From: Amphritea sp.
GTDB lineage: Bacteria > Pseudomonadota > Gammaproteobacteria > Pseudomonadales > Nitrincolaceae
Direction of reading: 5' to 3'
Length of the DNA stretch: 6,624 bases
Assembly (NCBI GenBank): GCA_024679635.1
Contig: JAIBDA010000076.1
Location: forward strand, 1-6,624
This document shows, in pieces, positions 1 to 6,577 of the stretch (within the stretch, counting starts at the first letter, position 1; the number at the start of each line of letters is the position of its first letter). Under the pieces are notes generated by a model. That model saw nothing but the letters and a program-made list of their open reading frames with translations. It ran no database searches and was not told the DNA's origin. The position numbers were made by a program, and so were the translations under genes.

Positions 1-113
1 ACCGCCTCTTCAACAGCGCGTTTGATATGTTTCTTATAACGTCTCAGAAAACGCTGCCGATTAACGGTGCTTTTTTTCTTTGCGTTGAGGCGGCGGTCGA
101 TGATGTAGCTCAT
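1..113 (-). CDS. yeaH: YeaH-type DUF444 protein, N-terminal 37 residues only (cut by window edge)
   Basis: The reading frame starts at an ATG whose complement lies at 111-113 and runs off the left edge, so only 37 codons are visible. The peptide begins [20 protein letters not shown] and continues with a very basic stretch rich in Arg and Lys ([12 protein letters not shown]). This is the hallmark opening of the YeaH/YhbH (DUF444, UPF0229) family. An AGGAGA ribosome binding site (complement of 121-126) sits 7 bases before the start. The gene follows yeaG by 39 bases, with no terminator between them, so the two are almost certainly co-transcribed, as in enterobacteria. The molecular role of the family is not established; its members accompany PrkA-type kinases, and often a SpoVR/YcgB gene follows. 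I expect the rest of the protein and possibly ycgB beyond the left edge. The family call rests on remembered N-terminal similarity. Confidence 0.85.
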   Translation of the reverse strand, partial: MSYIIDRRLNAKKKSTVNRQRFLRRYKKHIKRAVEEA

Positions 114-152
114 ACAGCGCTCTCCTGCTCCGGCCCGACATTGGCAAACCCC

Positions 153-2075
153 TTACTGGGATTTACGCACTCTGATGTACCATTCAGACAGCAGTCGAAC
201 CTGCTTCTCGGTATAACCGCGTTCGGTCATCCGTTTCACAAACTCGCTGTGTTTGTTCTGGTCCTCAGCAGAGGCTTTCGGGTTGAAGGAGATAACGGGA
301 AGAAGATCTTCTGTGTTGGAGAACATCTTTTTCTCAATCACTGTGCGCATCTTCTCATAGCTGTTCCAGGCCGGATTTTTACCATCATTGTCGGCTCTGG
401 CGCGTAGCACAAAGTTAACGATCTCATGGCGGAAGTCTTTAGGGTTACTGATACCGGCGGGCTTCTCTATTTTTTCCAGCTCTTCGCTGATTGACTGTCG
501 GTTGAGGATATCGCCGGTATCCGGATCGCGATATTCCTGATCCTGAATCCAGAAGTCAGCGTAGGTGACATAACGGTCAAAGATGTTTTGACCGTACTCT
601 GAATAGGATTCCAGATAAGCCGTTTGAATCTCTTTACCCAGATACTCGATATATTTAGGCGAGATAAACTCCTTCAGATAACCGATCAACTTTTCGTGGG
701 TTTCCTGTGGGAACTGTTGCTGCTCTATCTGCTGTTCCAGCACATACATCAGGTGCACCGGGTTGGCGGCTATCTCGGTTGAGTCGAAGTTGAATACTTT
801 AGATAGAATCTTAAAGGCAAAGCGGGTTGAGATGCCTTCCATGCCTTCGTCGACCCCCGCGCTGTCTTTATATTCCTGCATGGACTTGGCTTTAGGATCA
901 GTATCTTTCAGGTTTTCACCATCGTAGATCCGCATTTTTGAATAGATGTTAGAATTTTCAGGGTCTTTTAAACGTGAGAGAACTGTGAACTGAGCTAGCA
1001 TGCTCAGTGTGTCGGGTGCGCAGGGCGATTGATTCAGAGAGCTGTTTTCCAACAATTTTTCGTAGATTTTGACCTCTTCAGAGACCCGCATGCAATAAGG
1101 TACTTTGACGATATAGACCCGGTCGATGAAAGCTTCGTTAGTTTTGTTGTTCTTAAATGTTTGCCACTCCGATTCGTTGGAGTGGGCCATGATGATTCCG
1201 TCGAAGGGGATTGCAGCCATCCCTTCGGTGCTGTTGTAGTTGCCTTCCTGGGTGGCGGTCAGTAGAGGGTGCAGCACCTTAATAGGGGCTTTGAACATCT
1301 CGACGAATTCCATCATTCCCTGGTTTGCGTGGCATAGTGCACCGGAGAAACTATAGGCATCGGGGTCGTGTTGTGGGAATTCTTCCAGCATCCGGATATC
1401 AACCTTACCCACCAGACTGGATATATCCTGATTGTTTTCGTCACCGGGTTCCGTTTTAGCCACCGCTATCTGATTGAGAATAGAGGGGTAGAGTTTTACC
1501 ACTTTGAACCGGGTGATATCGCCGCCAAATTCATGCAGTCGTTTAACTGCCCAGGGAGACATCAACCCTTTAATATAACGCAGAGGGATGTTGTATTCTT
1601 CATTGAGGATGGTGCCATCCTCAATTGGGTTGAAGAGTCCCAGTGGTGACTCATGAATAGGAGACCCCTTGATGGCATAAAAAGGGATGTGCTCCATTAA
1701 CGCTTTAAGTCGCTCAGCGAGGGAAGATTTACCACCGCCAACGGGGCCCAGCAGGTAGAGAATCTGTTTACGTTCTTCCAGACCCTGCGCCGCGTGTTTG
1801 AAGTAATCAACTATCTGCTCGATCGCATTTTCCATACCGTAGAATTCGAAGAAAGCAGGGTAGCGGCGGATCATTTTATTGGAGAAAATTCTACTGAGTT
1901 GAGAGTCGCGGGAAGTGTCGATCATCTCGGGCTCACCAATCGCGGCCAACAGCCGCTCTGCTGAACTGGCGTAGGCCATAGGATCGTTTTTACAAATTTC
2001 CAGATACTCCTGCAAGCTATATTCCTCTTCCTGCTTGGAGTCGTAACGCGCCTTATACTTTTCAAAAATACTCAT
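153..2075 (-). CDS. yeaG: YeaG/PrkA family serine protein kinase (AAA+ P-loop protein)
   Basis: This 640-residue protein has nearly the same length as E. coli YeaG (about 644). From the N-terminus: a helical lead-in; an AAA-type PrkA ATPase domain (roughly 20-380) with Walker A GPVGGGKS at 110-117; the PrkA signature NQGMMEFVEMFKAPIKVLHP at 251-270, whose acidic residues (E256, E259) fit a Walker B role; and a sensor-like FDGIIMAHSNESEW at 291-304. A PrkA C-terminal kinase-associated domain fills about 385-640. No signal peptide or membrane segment is visible, so the protein is cytoplasmic. The ATG at 2073-2075 (complement) is preceded by AGGAAGGT five bases upstream and gives the standard family start. 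YeaG is known to autophosphorylate and phosphorylate protein substrates in vitro, and E. coli yeaGH is induced by sigma-S and nitrogen starvation. A Bacillus PrkA has also been reported to act as an ATP-dependent protease, so 'kinase' may not be the whole function. All key motifs are intact. Confidence 0.96.
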   Translation of the reverse strand: MSIFEKYKARYDSKQEEEYSLQEYLEICKNDPMAYASSAERLLAAIGEPEMIDTSRDSQLSRIFSNKMIRRYPAFFEFYGMENAIEQIVDYFKHAAQGLEERKQILYLLGPVGGGKSSLAERLKALMEHIPFYAIKGSPIHESPLGLFNPIEDGTILNEEYNIPLRYIKGLMSPWAVKRLHEFGGDITRFKVVKLYPSILNQIAVAKTEPGDENNQDISSLVGKVDIRMLEEFPQHDPDAYSFSGALCHANQGMMEFVEMFKAPIKVLHPLLTATQEGNYNSTEGMAAIPFDGIIMAHSNESEWQTFKNNKTNEAFIDRVYIVKVPYCMRVSEEVKIYEKLLENSSLNQSPCAPDTLSMLAQFTVLSRLKDPENSNIYSKMRIYDGENLKDTDPKAKSMQEYKDSAGVDEGMEGISTRFAFKILSKVFNFDSTEIAANPVHLMYVLEQQIEQQQFPQETHEKLIGYLKEFISPKYIEYLGKEIQTAYLESYSEYGQNIFDRYVTYADFWIQDQEYRDPDTGDILNRQSISEELEKIEKPAGISNPKDFRHEIVNFVLRARADNDGKNPAWNSYEKMRTVIEKKMFSNTEDLLPVISFNPKASAEDQNKHSEFVKRMTERGYTEKQVRLLSEWYIRVRKSQ

Positions 2076-2105
2076 ATGCCACCTTCCTGCAATATCTGAC
2101 TCTGT

Positions 2106-2144
2106 CGGGCTTCCCTTATTCGGTGCCCGTAACTAGTTAAGGGC
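2106..2144 (-). promoter_or_regulatory. Structured leader of yeaG: near-perfect palindrome and competing stems
   Basis: On the minus strand, positions 2144-2125 form a 20-base palindrome, GCCC-T-TAACTAGTTA-C-GGGC, with a single mismatched pair. Its second half (CGGGC, 2129-2125) can instead pair with GCCCG at 2110-2106. The CCCTTA at 2143-2138 can pair with TAAGGG at 2118-2113. The order CCCTTA, CGGGC, TAAGGG, GCCCG is that of an H-type pseudoknot, ending about 30 bases before the yeaG start. It lies inside the transcript predicted from the sigma-S-like element upstream. It could be a DNA operator (the palindrome) or an RNA fold affecting translation. I do not recognise it as a known riboswitch. 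The pairings are read directly; any function is inferred. Confidence 0.35.
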
Positions 2145-2175
2145 TCATAACATCTACTCTCTCTCTATTCCTGTC

Positions 2176-2185
2176 TTAAGTTTAG
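2176..2185 (-). promoter_or_regulatory. Candidate sigma-S-type -10 element for yeaG-yeaH
   Basis: The minus strand reads CTAAACTTAA here, matching nine of ten positions of the extended sigma-S -10 consensus CTA(C/T)(A/G)CTTAA, including the characteristic C just before the hexamer TAAACT. No good -35 hexamer stands 16-18 bases upstream, which sigma-S tolerates. An A8 tract lies further upstream at 2219-2226. The predicted transcript start is near 2172, giving a leader of roughly 97 bases before yeaG. The yeaGH operon of E. coli is known to be sigma-S dependent, which makes this the most likely promoter in the intergenic region. No transcript data are available to confirm it. Confidence 0.42.
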
Positions 2186-2254
2186 TTCATGGATACCCAG
2201 CGTGCGGGAAAACTACGATTTTTTTTATCCTCGCTTTGGTTATCTTAATTAGGA

Positions 2255-3370
2255 TTAACTAATTGATTTTCTGGCTAAATCGTCTAATACAGCCCGCATG
2301 AATCGCGCCGCTTCGCCACCAGTGGCTGCACGATGATCGAAAGTGAGTGACAGTGGTAATACTCTTCGAACAGCGATTTCTCCTGCTACGGGAACTACCT
2401 GCTCGCGGATCACTCCCGCACCCAGAATGGCCACCGTCGGTGGTACTACGATTGGGCTGGCGTAGCGACCGGCAATGGTGCCAAAATTACTCAGGGTGAT
2501 AGTGCCGCCCTGTAGCTCAGAGGGGGGAATCGTGCGGTTAATGACATCCTGTCGGAGTTGATTCAGGCCATCACGAATATCGCTCAGGCTGCGGTTGCCT
2601 ATATCACGTACCACCGGAACAAAAAGCCCCTGTTCTGTATCAACTGCCACCCCCAGGTTTATTTTAGAGAGCACTCTTCGTGCCAGCTGCTGTCCATCGA
2701 ACCAGGTATTCATGGCTGGTTCTGCTTTGCAGCCGACGGCAATGGCATGTATAAGCCGCATGGTGATATCTTCGTTGTCTTCCCAGTCATGTATATCAAC
2801 ATCTTCATTAAGGGTGACAGGTACCACTTCTGCATGGGCTCGTGCCATGTTTCGAGCCATCTGTTTGCGTACGCCACGCAATGGTTCGGCCTTGCCATGG
2901 GTGCGATCGGTTCGTGCCAGCCGCTCAATATCATCGGTTGTTAGCTGGCCGTTCTCCCCGCTGCCCTGACGGTTGTCGGTGTCGACATTAAGGCGACTGG
3001 CCAGTGATCGTACAGCAGGTGTCATTTTCTGACTGTGTGCCTGTGTACTGGGGGCCGCGCCGATAAAAAAATGGTCTTCAGTGGTGGTGTCGGATGACTT
3101 TTTTAATTCGCCAACAACCGTGCCGCTATCGTCTTCCTCTCCGGCAAATTCAAGCAGGGGTTCTCCGGTATGAATCGTGTCTCCGGCTTGCCCGAAGAGG
3201 TGGGCGATAACACCGTCCTGGGGAGAAGGTATCTCAATAATCGCTTTTGCCGTTTCGACGGTAGCGAGGATTTGATCGGTTGTTACCTGATCCCCTTCGC
3301 TGATCATCCATTCAACAATTTCAGCTTCGGGCAGACCTTCGCCGAGATCCGGTAGCTTGAAATATTTCAT
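2255..3370 (-). CDS. bkdB: Dihydrolipoamide acyltransferase (E2) of a branched-chain 2-oxoacid dehydrogenase complex
   Basis: This 371-residue protein transfers the acyl group from E1 to CoA through a swinging lipoyl arm, and forms the core of a cytoplasmic complex. A single lipoyl domain occupies about 1-77, with the lipoyl-lysine in TVETAKAIIEIPSP (K42). A flexible linker (78-115) leads to a peripheral subunit-binding domain at about 117-150 (TPAVRSLASRL through GSGENGQLTTDDIERL). The catalytic domain runs from about 163 to the end, with active-site H346 in TFDHRAATGGEAARF. The family usually has HRxxxDG here, but residue 350 is Thr instead of Asp. The second linker is very short (about 12 residues). 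The protein is on the short side for a bacterial E2. Its ATG overlaps the E1-beta stop as ATGA, with GGAG five bases upstream. No E3 gene follows. The substrate is assigned from the leucine dehydrogenase gene in the same operon; a pyruvate or other 2-oxoacid complex remains possible. Confidence 0.9.
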   Translation of the reverse strand: MKYFKLPDLGEGLPEAEIVEWMISEGDQVTTDQILATVETAKAIIEIPSPQDGVIAHLFGQAGDTIHTGEPLLEFAGEEDDSGTVVGELKKSSDTTTEDHFFIGAAPSTQAHSQKMTPAVRSLASRLNVDTDNRQGSGENGQLTTDDIERLARTDRTHGKAEPLRGVRKQMARNMARAHAEVVPVTLNEDVDIHDWEDNEDITMRLIHAIAVGCKAEPAMNTWFDGQQLARRVLSKINLGVAVDTEQGLFVPVVRDIGNRSLSDIRDGLNQLRQDVINRTIPPSELQGGTITLSNFGTIAGRYASPIVVPPTVAILGAGVIREQVVPVAGEIAVRRVLPLSLTFDHRAATGGEAARFMRAVLDDLARKSIS

Positions 3371-4350
3371 GAGAACTCCAGAGTATTTGTTACCGCATCG
3401 ATAATGTCCGCGGTATTGGGCATGTAGTGATTTTCCATTCGGTAGTAGGGCATTACGGTGTCATAGCCGGTCACTCTATTGACCGGTGCCTGCAGGTTCA
3501 GCAGTCCGCGCTCGGCGATGGTGGCTGATATTTCGGCCCCGACGGCACAGCTTTTTGGTGCTTCATGGATGATGACACAGCGGCCGGTTTTGGCTACTGA
3601 AGCCAGGATGGTTTTGTGATCAATTGGGTTAAGGGTGACCAGGTCAATCACCTCGCAGCTGATCGCCTGTTCAGCCAGTGTGTCGGCGGCTTCCAGGGTT
3701 TCTTTGATCATTGCACCCCAGCTAATCAGGGTAATATCAGCCCCCTCTCTCAGGGTGTAGCAGGTGTCCAGAGGCAGTGCTTTACCGCTGTCTTCCACCG
3801 GTTGCGCGTTGAGTCGGTAGATCCGCTTGGGCTCCATAAAGATTACTGGATCAGGGTTACGAATGGCTGCTAGTAGCAGTCCGTAAGCCCGTGCAGGAGA
3901 GGAGGGGATAACAACTCGCAAGCCGGGGATATGAGCAAACAGGGCTTCGGTACTTTCGGAATGATGCTCCGGTGCATGAATTCCTCCACCAAAAGGTACG
4001 CGTAGTACCATTGGGCAGTGTAACCGGCCACGGGTACGATGACGCAATCGGGCAGCATGGCCGATAAGGTGCTCCATTGCAGCCAATATAAAGCCCATAA
4101 ACTGAATCTCTGCCACCGGCTTCAGTCCCTGAGAAGCCATACCAACAGAAAGTCCCGCAATCATCGTTTCAGCTAAAGGGGTGTCTAACACACGCTTGAT
4201 ACCAAATTCATCACGCAGGCCCACGGTAGCCCGGAAAACGCCACCATTGACGCCTACATCTTCACCCAGAATGACAACCGATGAATCCCGTTGCATCTCG
4301 GAGTGCAGGGCAAGGTTGACCGCTTCAACCATCGTTATTGAATTACTCAT
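3367..4350 (-). CDS. bkdA2: 2-oxoisovalerate (branched-chain 2-oxoacid) dehydrogenase E1 beta subunit
   Basis: A 327-residue transketolase-type subunit that pairs with E1-alpha to form the thiamine diphosphate-dependent decarboxylase. The visible family motifs are MVEAVNLAL (7-15), GEDVGVNGGVFRAT (29-42), DTPLAE at 56-61 with the TPP-activating Glu E61, EIQFMGF (81-87), and GGGIHAPEHHSES at 121-133 with active-site-region His129/130. The C-terminal transketolase domain follows from about 203 (ADITLISWG). I chose the ATG at 4348-4350 (complement) over one eight codons upstream at 4374. The internal ATG has GGGAGG 8 bases before it, matches the usual N-terminus, and gives the normal length of about 325-340. 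The upstream ATG has no ribosome binding site. With this start, the gene overlaps the E1-alpha stop by 8 bases and the E2 start by 4 bases, which suggests translational coupling and equal subunit supply. Confidence 0.94.
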   Translation of the reverse strand: MSNSITMVEAVNLALHSEMQRDSSVVILGEDVGVNGGVFRATVGLRDEFGIKRVLDTPLAETMIAGLSVGMASQGLKPVAEIQFMGFILAAMEHLIGHAARLRHRTRGRLHCPMVLRVPFGGGIHAPEHHSESTEALFAHIPGLRVVIPSSPARAYGLLLAAIRNPDPVIFMEPKRIYRLNAQPVEDSGKALPLDTCYTLREGADITLISWGAMIKETLEAADTLAEQAISCEVIDLVTLNPIDHKTILASVAKTGRCVIIHEAPKSCAVGAEISATIAERGLLNLQAPVNRVTGYDTVMPYYRMENHYMPNTADIIDAVTNTLEFS

Positions 4351-5431
4351 GATGGTTTCCTCCCGGCTGAGCATTGCGGATCAGGCGTTCGCGCTGCTCT
4401 TTTAGTGCATCAGGCAGTGTCGCGTAGAGGTAATCGATCAGGTCTGATGCTGGCTGGGCTGGCCGTTGCAGGTATTCATCAAGGCCTTGCTGAATAATCT
4501 GACCGACTTCGTTATGCCAGGTGGTTTCCTGTATCTCATCCCACCACCCCTTGCTGTGGAGGAAGGTTTGCAGCCGTTTTATCGGTTCCCTTTCCCAGGC
4601 CGCTTTCAACTCTTCATTACTGCGATAGCGCGTCGCATCATCTGCAGTCGTATGATCTGAGAGTCGATAGCTGATCGCTTCAATCAGGGTTGCTCCTTTA
4701 CCTTCCCGGGCATGCTTAAGTGCTTCGCTGATCGATTCATGTAGAGCAATAACATCGTTGCCATCGACCTGCTCGCCACGAATACCGGCCCCGATTGCCT
4801 TCTGGGCAAGAGTCGGCGCACCACACTGCAGGCTCCGGGGAACTGAGATCGCCCACTGGTTATTATTGATGACAAACACAACCGGTAGCTGCCAGGCTCC
4901 GGCTACATTCAGTGCTTCCATAAAATCGCCCTTGGAGGTGCCGCCATCTCCACAGATAGTGACCGCGGCGCGTTTCTCATTGCGAATTTTAAATGCAGTG
5001 GCAACGCCCGTTGCATGCAGTGCCTGGGTGGCAATAGGCACGGCGACAGGGAAATCCTCTCCCGCCCCCGCAGAAGCATTACCGCGTTCATCTCCCCCCC
5101 AGTAACTGAGCATTTCTGCCATAGACATGCCTCTGAGCATCTGTAAGGCGTGGTTACGATAATAGGGCACCAGAACATCATCGCTATGCATCAACTCACC
5201 CAGCACAATATCAATCGCTTCAGCGCCGAGTTGTGATGCGTAAGTGCCTATCTGGCCAGTACGTTGCAAGGCGATTATCTTATTGTCTAGTTGGCGGGCC
5301 AGCACCATATTACGGTAGTAACGCACCAGCGTATCGGGTTGTTCTGTCCAGTTGGGTAACGACTGTAATGGCTCTCCTGCTTCTGACAGGTAGCTGTTAT
5401 AGGTGATTCCGGCGGTAAATACGGTTTCCAT
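4343..5431 (-). CDS. bkdA1: 2-oxoisovalerate (branched-chain 2-oxoacid) dehydrogenase E1 alpha subunit
   Basis: A 362-residue subunit that binds thiamine diphosphate and carries out the oxidative decarboxylation together with E1-beta. The TPP motif is intact: GDG at 161-163 through VINNN at 187-191. Other family signatures are RTGQIGTYASQLGAEA (57-72), VPYYRNHALQMLRGMS (88-103), and the loop YRLSDHTTADDATRYR at 255-270 containing the conserved His260. In mitochondrial E1 this loop carries the regulatory phosphoserines; the Thr-Thr form here is usual in bacterial branched-chain enzymes. The ATG is preceded by TAAGGAG (complement of 5439-5445), whose TAA is also the stop codon of the dehydrogenase upstream. 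The adjacent leucine dehydrogenase supports a branched-chain rather than pyruvate substrate. A run of seven G residues (complement of 5094-5100) encodes part of WGGDERG in frame and breaks nothing. Confidence 0.94.
   Translation of the reverse strand: METVFTAGITYNSYLSEAGEPLQSLPNWTEQPDTLVRYYRNMVLARQLDNKIIALQRTGQIGTYASQLGAEAIDIVLGELMHSDDVLVPYYRNHALQMLRGMSMAEMLSYWGGDERGNASAGAGEDFPVAVPIATQALHATGVATAFKIRNEKRAAVTICGDGGTSKGDFMEALNVAGAWQLPVVFVINNNQWAISVPRSLQCGAPTLAQKAIGAGIRGEQVDGNDVIALHESISEALKHAREGKGATLIEAISYRLSDHTTADDATRYRSNEELKAAWEREPIKRLQTFLHSKGWWDEIQETTWHNEVGQIIQQGLDEYLQRPAQPASDLIDYLYATLPDALKEQRERLIRNAQPGGNHHE
4359..4364 (-). promoter_or_regulatory. Ribosome binding site deciding the E1-beta start
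   Basis: The minus strand reads GGGAGG here, 8 bases before the ATG at 4350, inside the last codons of the E1-alpha gene. This is close to the ideal Shine-Dalgarno sequence and spacing. It is the reason for rejecting the ATG at 4374, which has nothing comparable upstream. Confidence 0.75.
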
Positions 5432-5442
5432 AACTGAACTCC

Positions 5443-6489
5443 TTAGGCAACCTTATGAGGTTCCTGACTGGCTTGGCTGAGAATGGCTTCAGCCCGAATA
5501 TCGGCAATATGGCTGGTGGATTGCTGATCTGCCTCAGCATGTTTATACAGCTCAAGCAGGGCATCATAGATGGTTGATACTTTCTGCTGAATCGCCTGCT
5601 CATGGTGTTTAGCGTGTTGCAGAGCAACGAAAATCAGCCCCCCTGAATTGATCAGGTAATCGGGGGCATAAAGAATTCCGCGTTGATAGAGTGCTTCCCC
5701 CATGGCGTTATCAGCTAATTGATTGTTGGCAGAACCGGCAACGATGCAACACTGGAGACGACTAATCGTATCGGGGCTGATAATGGCGCCTAGCCCGCAA
5801 GGGCAGAATATGTCGGCATCGACATCATAGATCTCATTAGGGGAAACAACGACAGCACCCAGCTCTGCTTTTGCCAGTGCGGTTTTTTCCGGGTCAATGT
5901 CGGTGACGCTGAGACGGGCACCTGCATTATGTAGTAGTTTTGCCAATGCCCAGCCGACATGCCCCAACCCTTGTAAAGCAATATGAATATTGTCTAGTTC
6001 GCTACTGCCAAATCGAAATTGAAGGCTGGCTTTAATGCCGGCAAATACTCCTTGGGCAGTAGAAGGTGACGGGTCACCCATCTCCTGAGTGCAGGTTACA
6101 TAGCGGGTGGAAAGAGCGATGTTATCCATATCGCTGATCTGAGTACCGCTATCCATAGCGGTGATGTAGCGGCCACCTAAGCTGTCAATAAAGCGGCCAA
6201 AACTCTGCATTAAGAGATCACGGTTATGTAATCCGGAAGGTTTTATAATGACGGATTTTCCTCCGCCATGGGGCAAGCCGGCGAGTGCAGCTTTGTAGCT
6301 CATCCCTTTTGCCAGACGGATAGCATCGTTGATCGCTGCTGCGGTATCCGGGTAACTGATAAAGCGACAACCACCGATGGCTGGGCCGCGGAATGTGTCG
6401 TGGATGGCGATAATCGCCTGCAAACCGGTGTAGGGATCTTGCCAAAAGTGGAGATCCTGCAAACCAGCGCTTTCCATCTGTCTAAACAT
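5443..6489 (-). CDS. bcd: Leucine (branched-chain amino acid) dehydrogenase, Glu/Leu/Phe/Val dehydrogenase family
   Basis: A 348-residue cytoplasmic enzyme that reversibly deaminates Leu, Ile or Val to the 2-oxo acid, with NAD+ reduced and ammonia released. The N-terminal catalytic domain shows GPAIGGCRF (35-43), K66 in KGMSYKAALAGL, the catalytic K78 in LPHGGGKSVI, and D113 in ITAMDSGT. The C-terminal Rossmann domain shows GLGHVG at 174-179, with D197 (VTDID) placed to bind the NAD ribose. PCGLGAI (230-236) and APDYLINSGGLI (275-286) complete the family set; many relatives have PCALGA at the former site. The length is slightly below the roughly 365 of Bacillus enzymes. The ATG has GGAGG 8 bases upstream, supporting this start over the Met at codon 5. 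It is the first gene of the operon and makes the substrate for the E1/E2 complex that follows. Phenylalanine or valine preference cannot be excluded from sequence alone, but the operon favours branched-chain substrates. Confidence 0.93.
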   Translation of the reverse strand: MFRQMESAGLQDLHFWQDPYTGLQAIIAIHDTFRGPAIGGCRFISYPDTAAAINDAIRLAKGMSYKAALAGLPHGGGKSVIIKPSGLHNRDLLMQSFGRFIDSLGGRYITAMDSGTQISDMDNIALSTRYVTCTQEMGDPSPSTAQGVFAGIKASLQFRFGSSELDNIHIALQGLGHVGWALAKLLHNAGARLSVTDIDPEKTALAKAELGAVVVSPNEIYDVDADIFCPCGLGAIISPDTISRLQCCIVAGSANNQLADNAMGEALYQRGILYAPDYLINSGGLIFVALQHAKHHEQAIQQKVSTIYDALLELYKHAEADQQSTSHIADIRAEAILSQASQEPHKVA

Positions 6490-6508
6490 GACGGGATCCT
6501 CCGTACGC

Positions 6509-6525
6509 GTTTCAAACTTTGGAAC
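6509..6525. promoter_or_regulatory. Candidate operator: 17-base imperfect palindrome before the leucine dehydrogenase gene
   Basis: GTTTCAAA-C-TTTGGAAC has eight-base arms around a central base, with one mismatched pair. It ends just outside the Shine-Dalgarno region, about 20 bases before the ATG. The position and symmetry suit a repressor site, or a weak leader hairpin. I cannot assign it to a particular regulator. Confidence 0.3.
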
Positions 6526-6554
6526 TACCTGATAACTCTGTCTTACTCTTTTTG

Positions 6555-6577
6555 CTGACCTTTTGGATCAGTTTTTT
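6555..6577 (+). terminator. Terminator-like hairpin facing right, antisense to the operon
   Basis: On the plus strand, CTGACC (6555-6560) pairs with GGATCAG (6565-6571), with one bulged A and a TTTT loop. A run of six T (6572-6577), then CTTT, follows. The stem is short, so it would be a weak intrinsic terminator. No plus-strand gene in the window needs it. It could block antisense transcripts leaving the operon region, or the same symmetry may be an operator. Confidence 0.28.

Noticed and set aside
27..407. Open frame of 126 codons on the plus strand
   Set aside because: It lies antisense to the yeaG C-terminus and the yeaH start, shows no recognisable domain, and has no ribosome binding site worth noting. 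It is a shadow of the real genes.
2157..2166. (CT)5 tract as a microsatellite
   Set aside because: Five repeat units is too short to call a functional repeat; it is treated only as part of the yeaG leader.
2171..2178. CTGTCTTA shared with 6538-6545 as a common regulatory site of both operons
   Set aside because: An eight-base match between two short AT-rich regions is close to chance, and its placement relative to the start codons differs.
2076..2254. Sigma-54 promoter for yeaG, expected because E. coli yeaGH is linked to nitrogen control
   Set aside because: I found no GG-N10-GC pattern resembling the -24/-12 consensus on the minus strand.
2247..2264. AT-rich hairpin across the E2 stop codon as an operon terminator
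   Set aside because: The stem is only six base pairs, five of them A-T, and no U-tract follows on the minus strand.
2710..2934. Minus-strand frame inside the E2 gene, and plus-strand frames at 2558-2969
   Set aside because: All lie within the well-supported E2 coding sequence and show no family motif.
4351..4374. Upstream ATG that would extend E1-beta by eight codons
   Set aside because: No Shine-Dalgarno sequence precedes it, while the downstream ATG has GGGAGG at ideal spacing and fits the family's N-terminus.
5094..5100. Run of seven C (G on the coding strand) in the E1-alpha gene as a slippage or phase-variation site
   Set aside because: It encodes conserved in-frame residues (WGGDERG), the frame is intact, and a metabolic E1 subunit is an unlikely phase-variable target.
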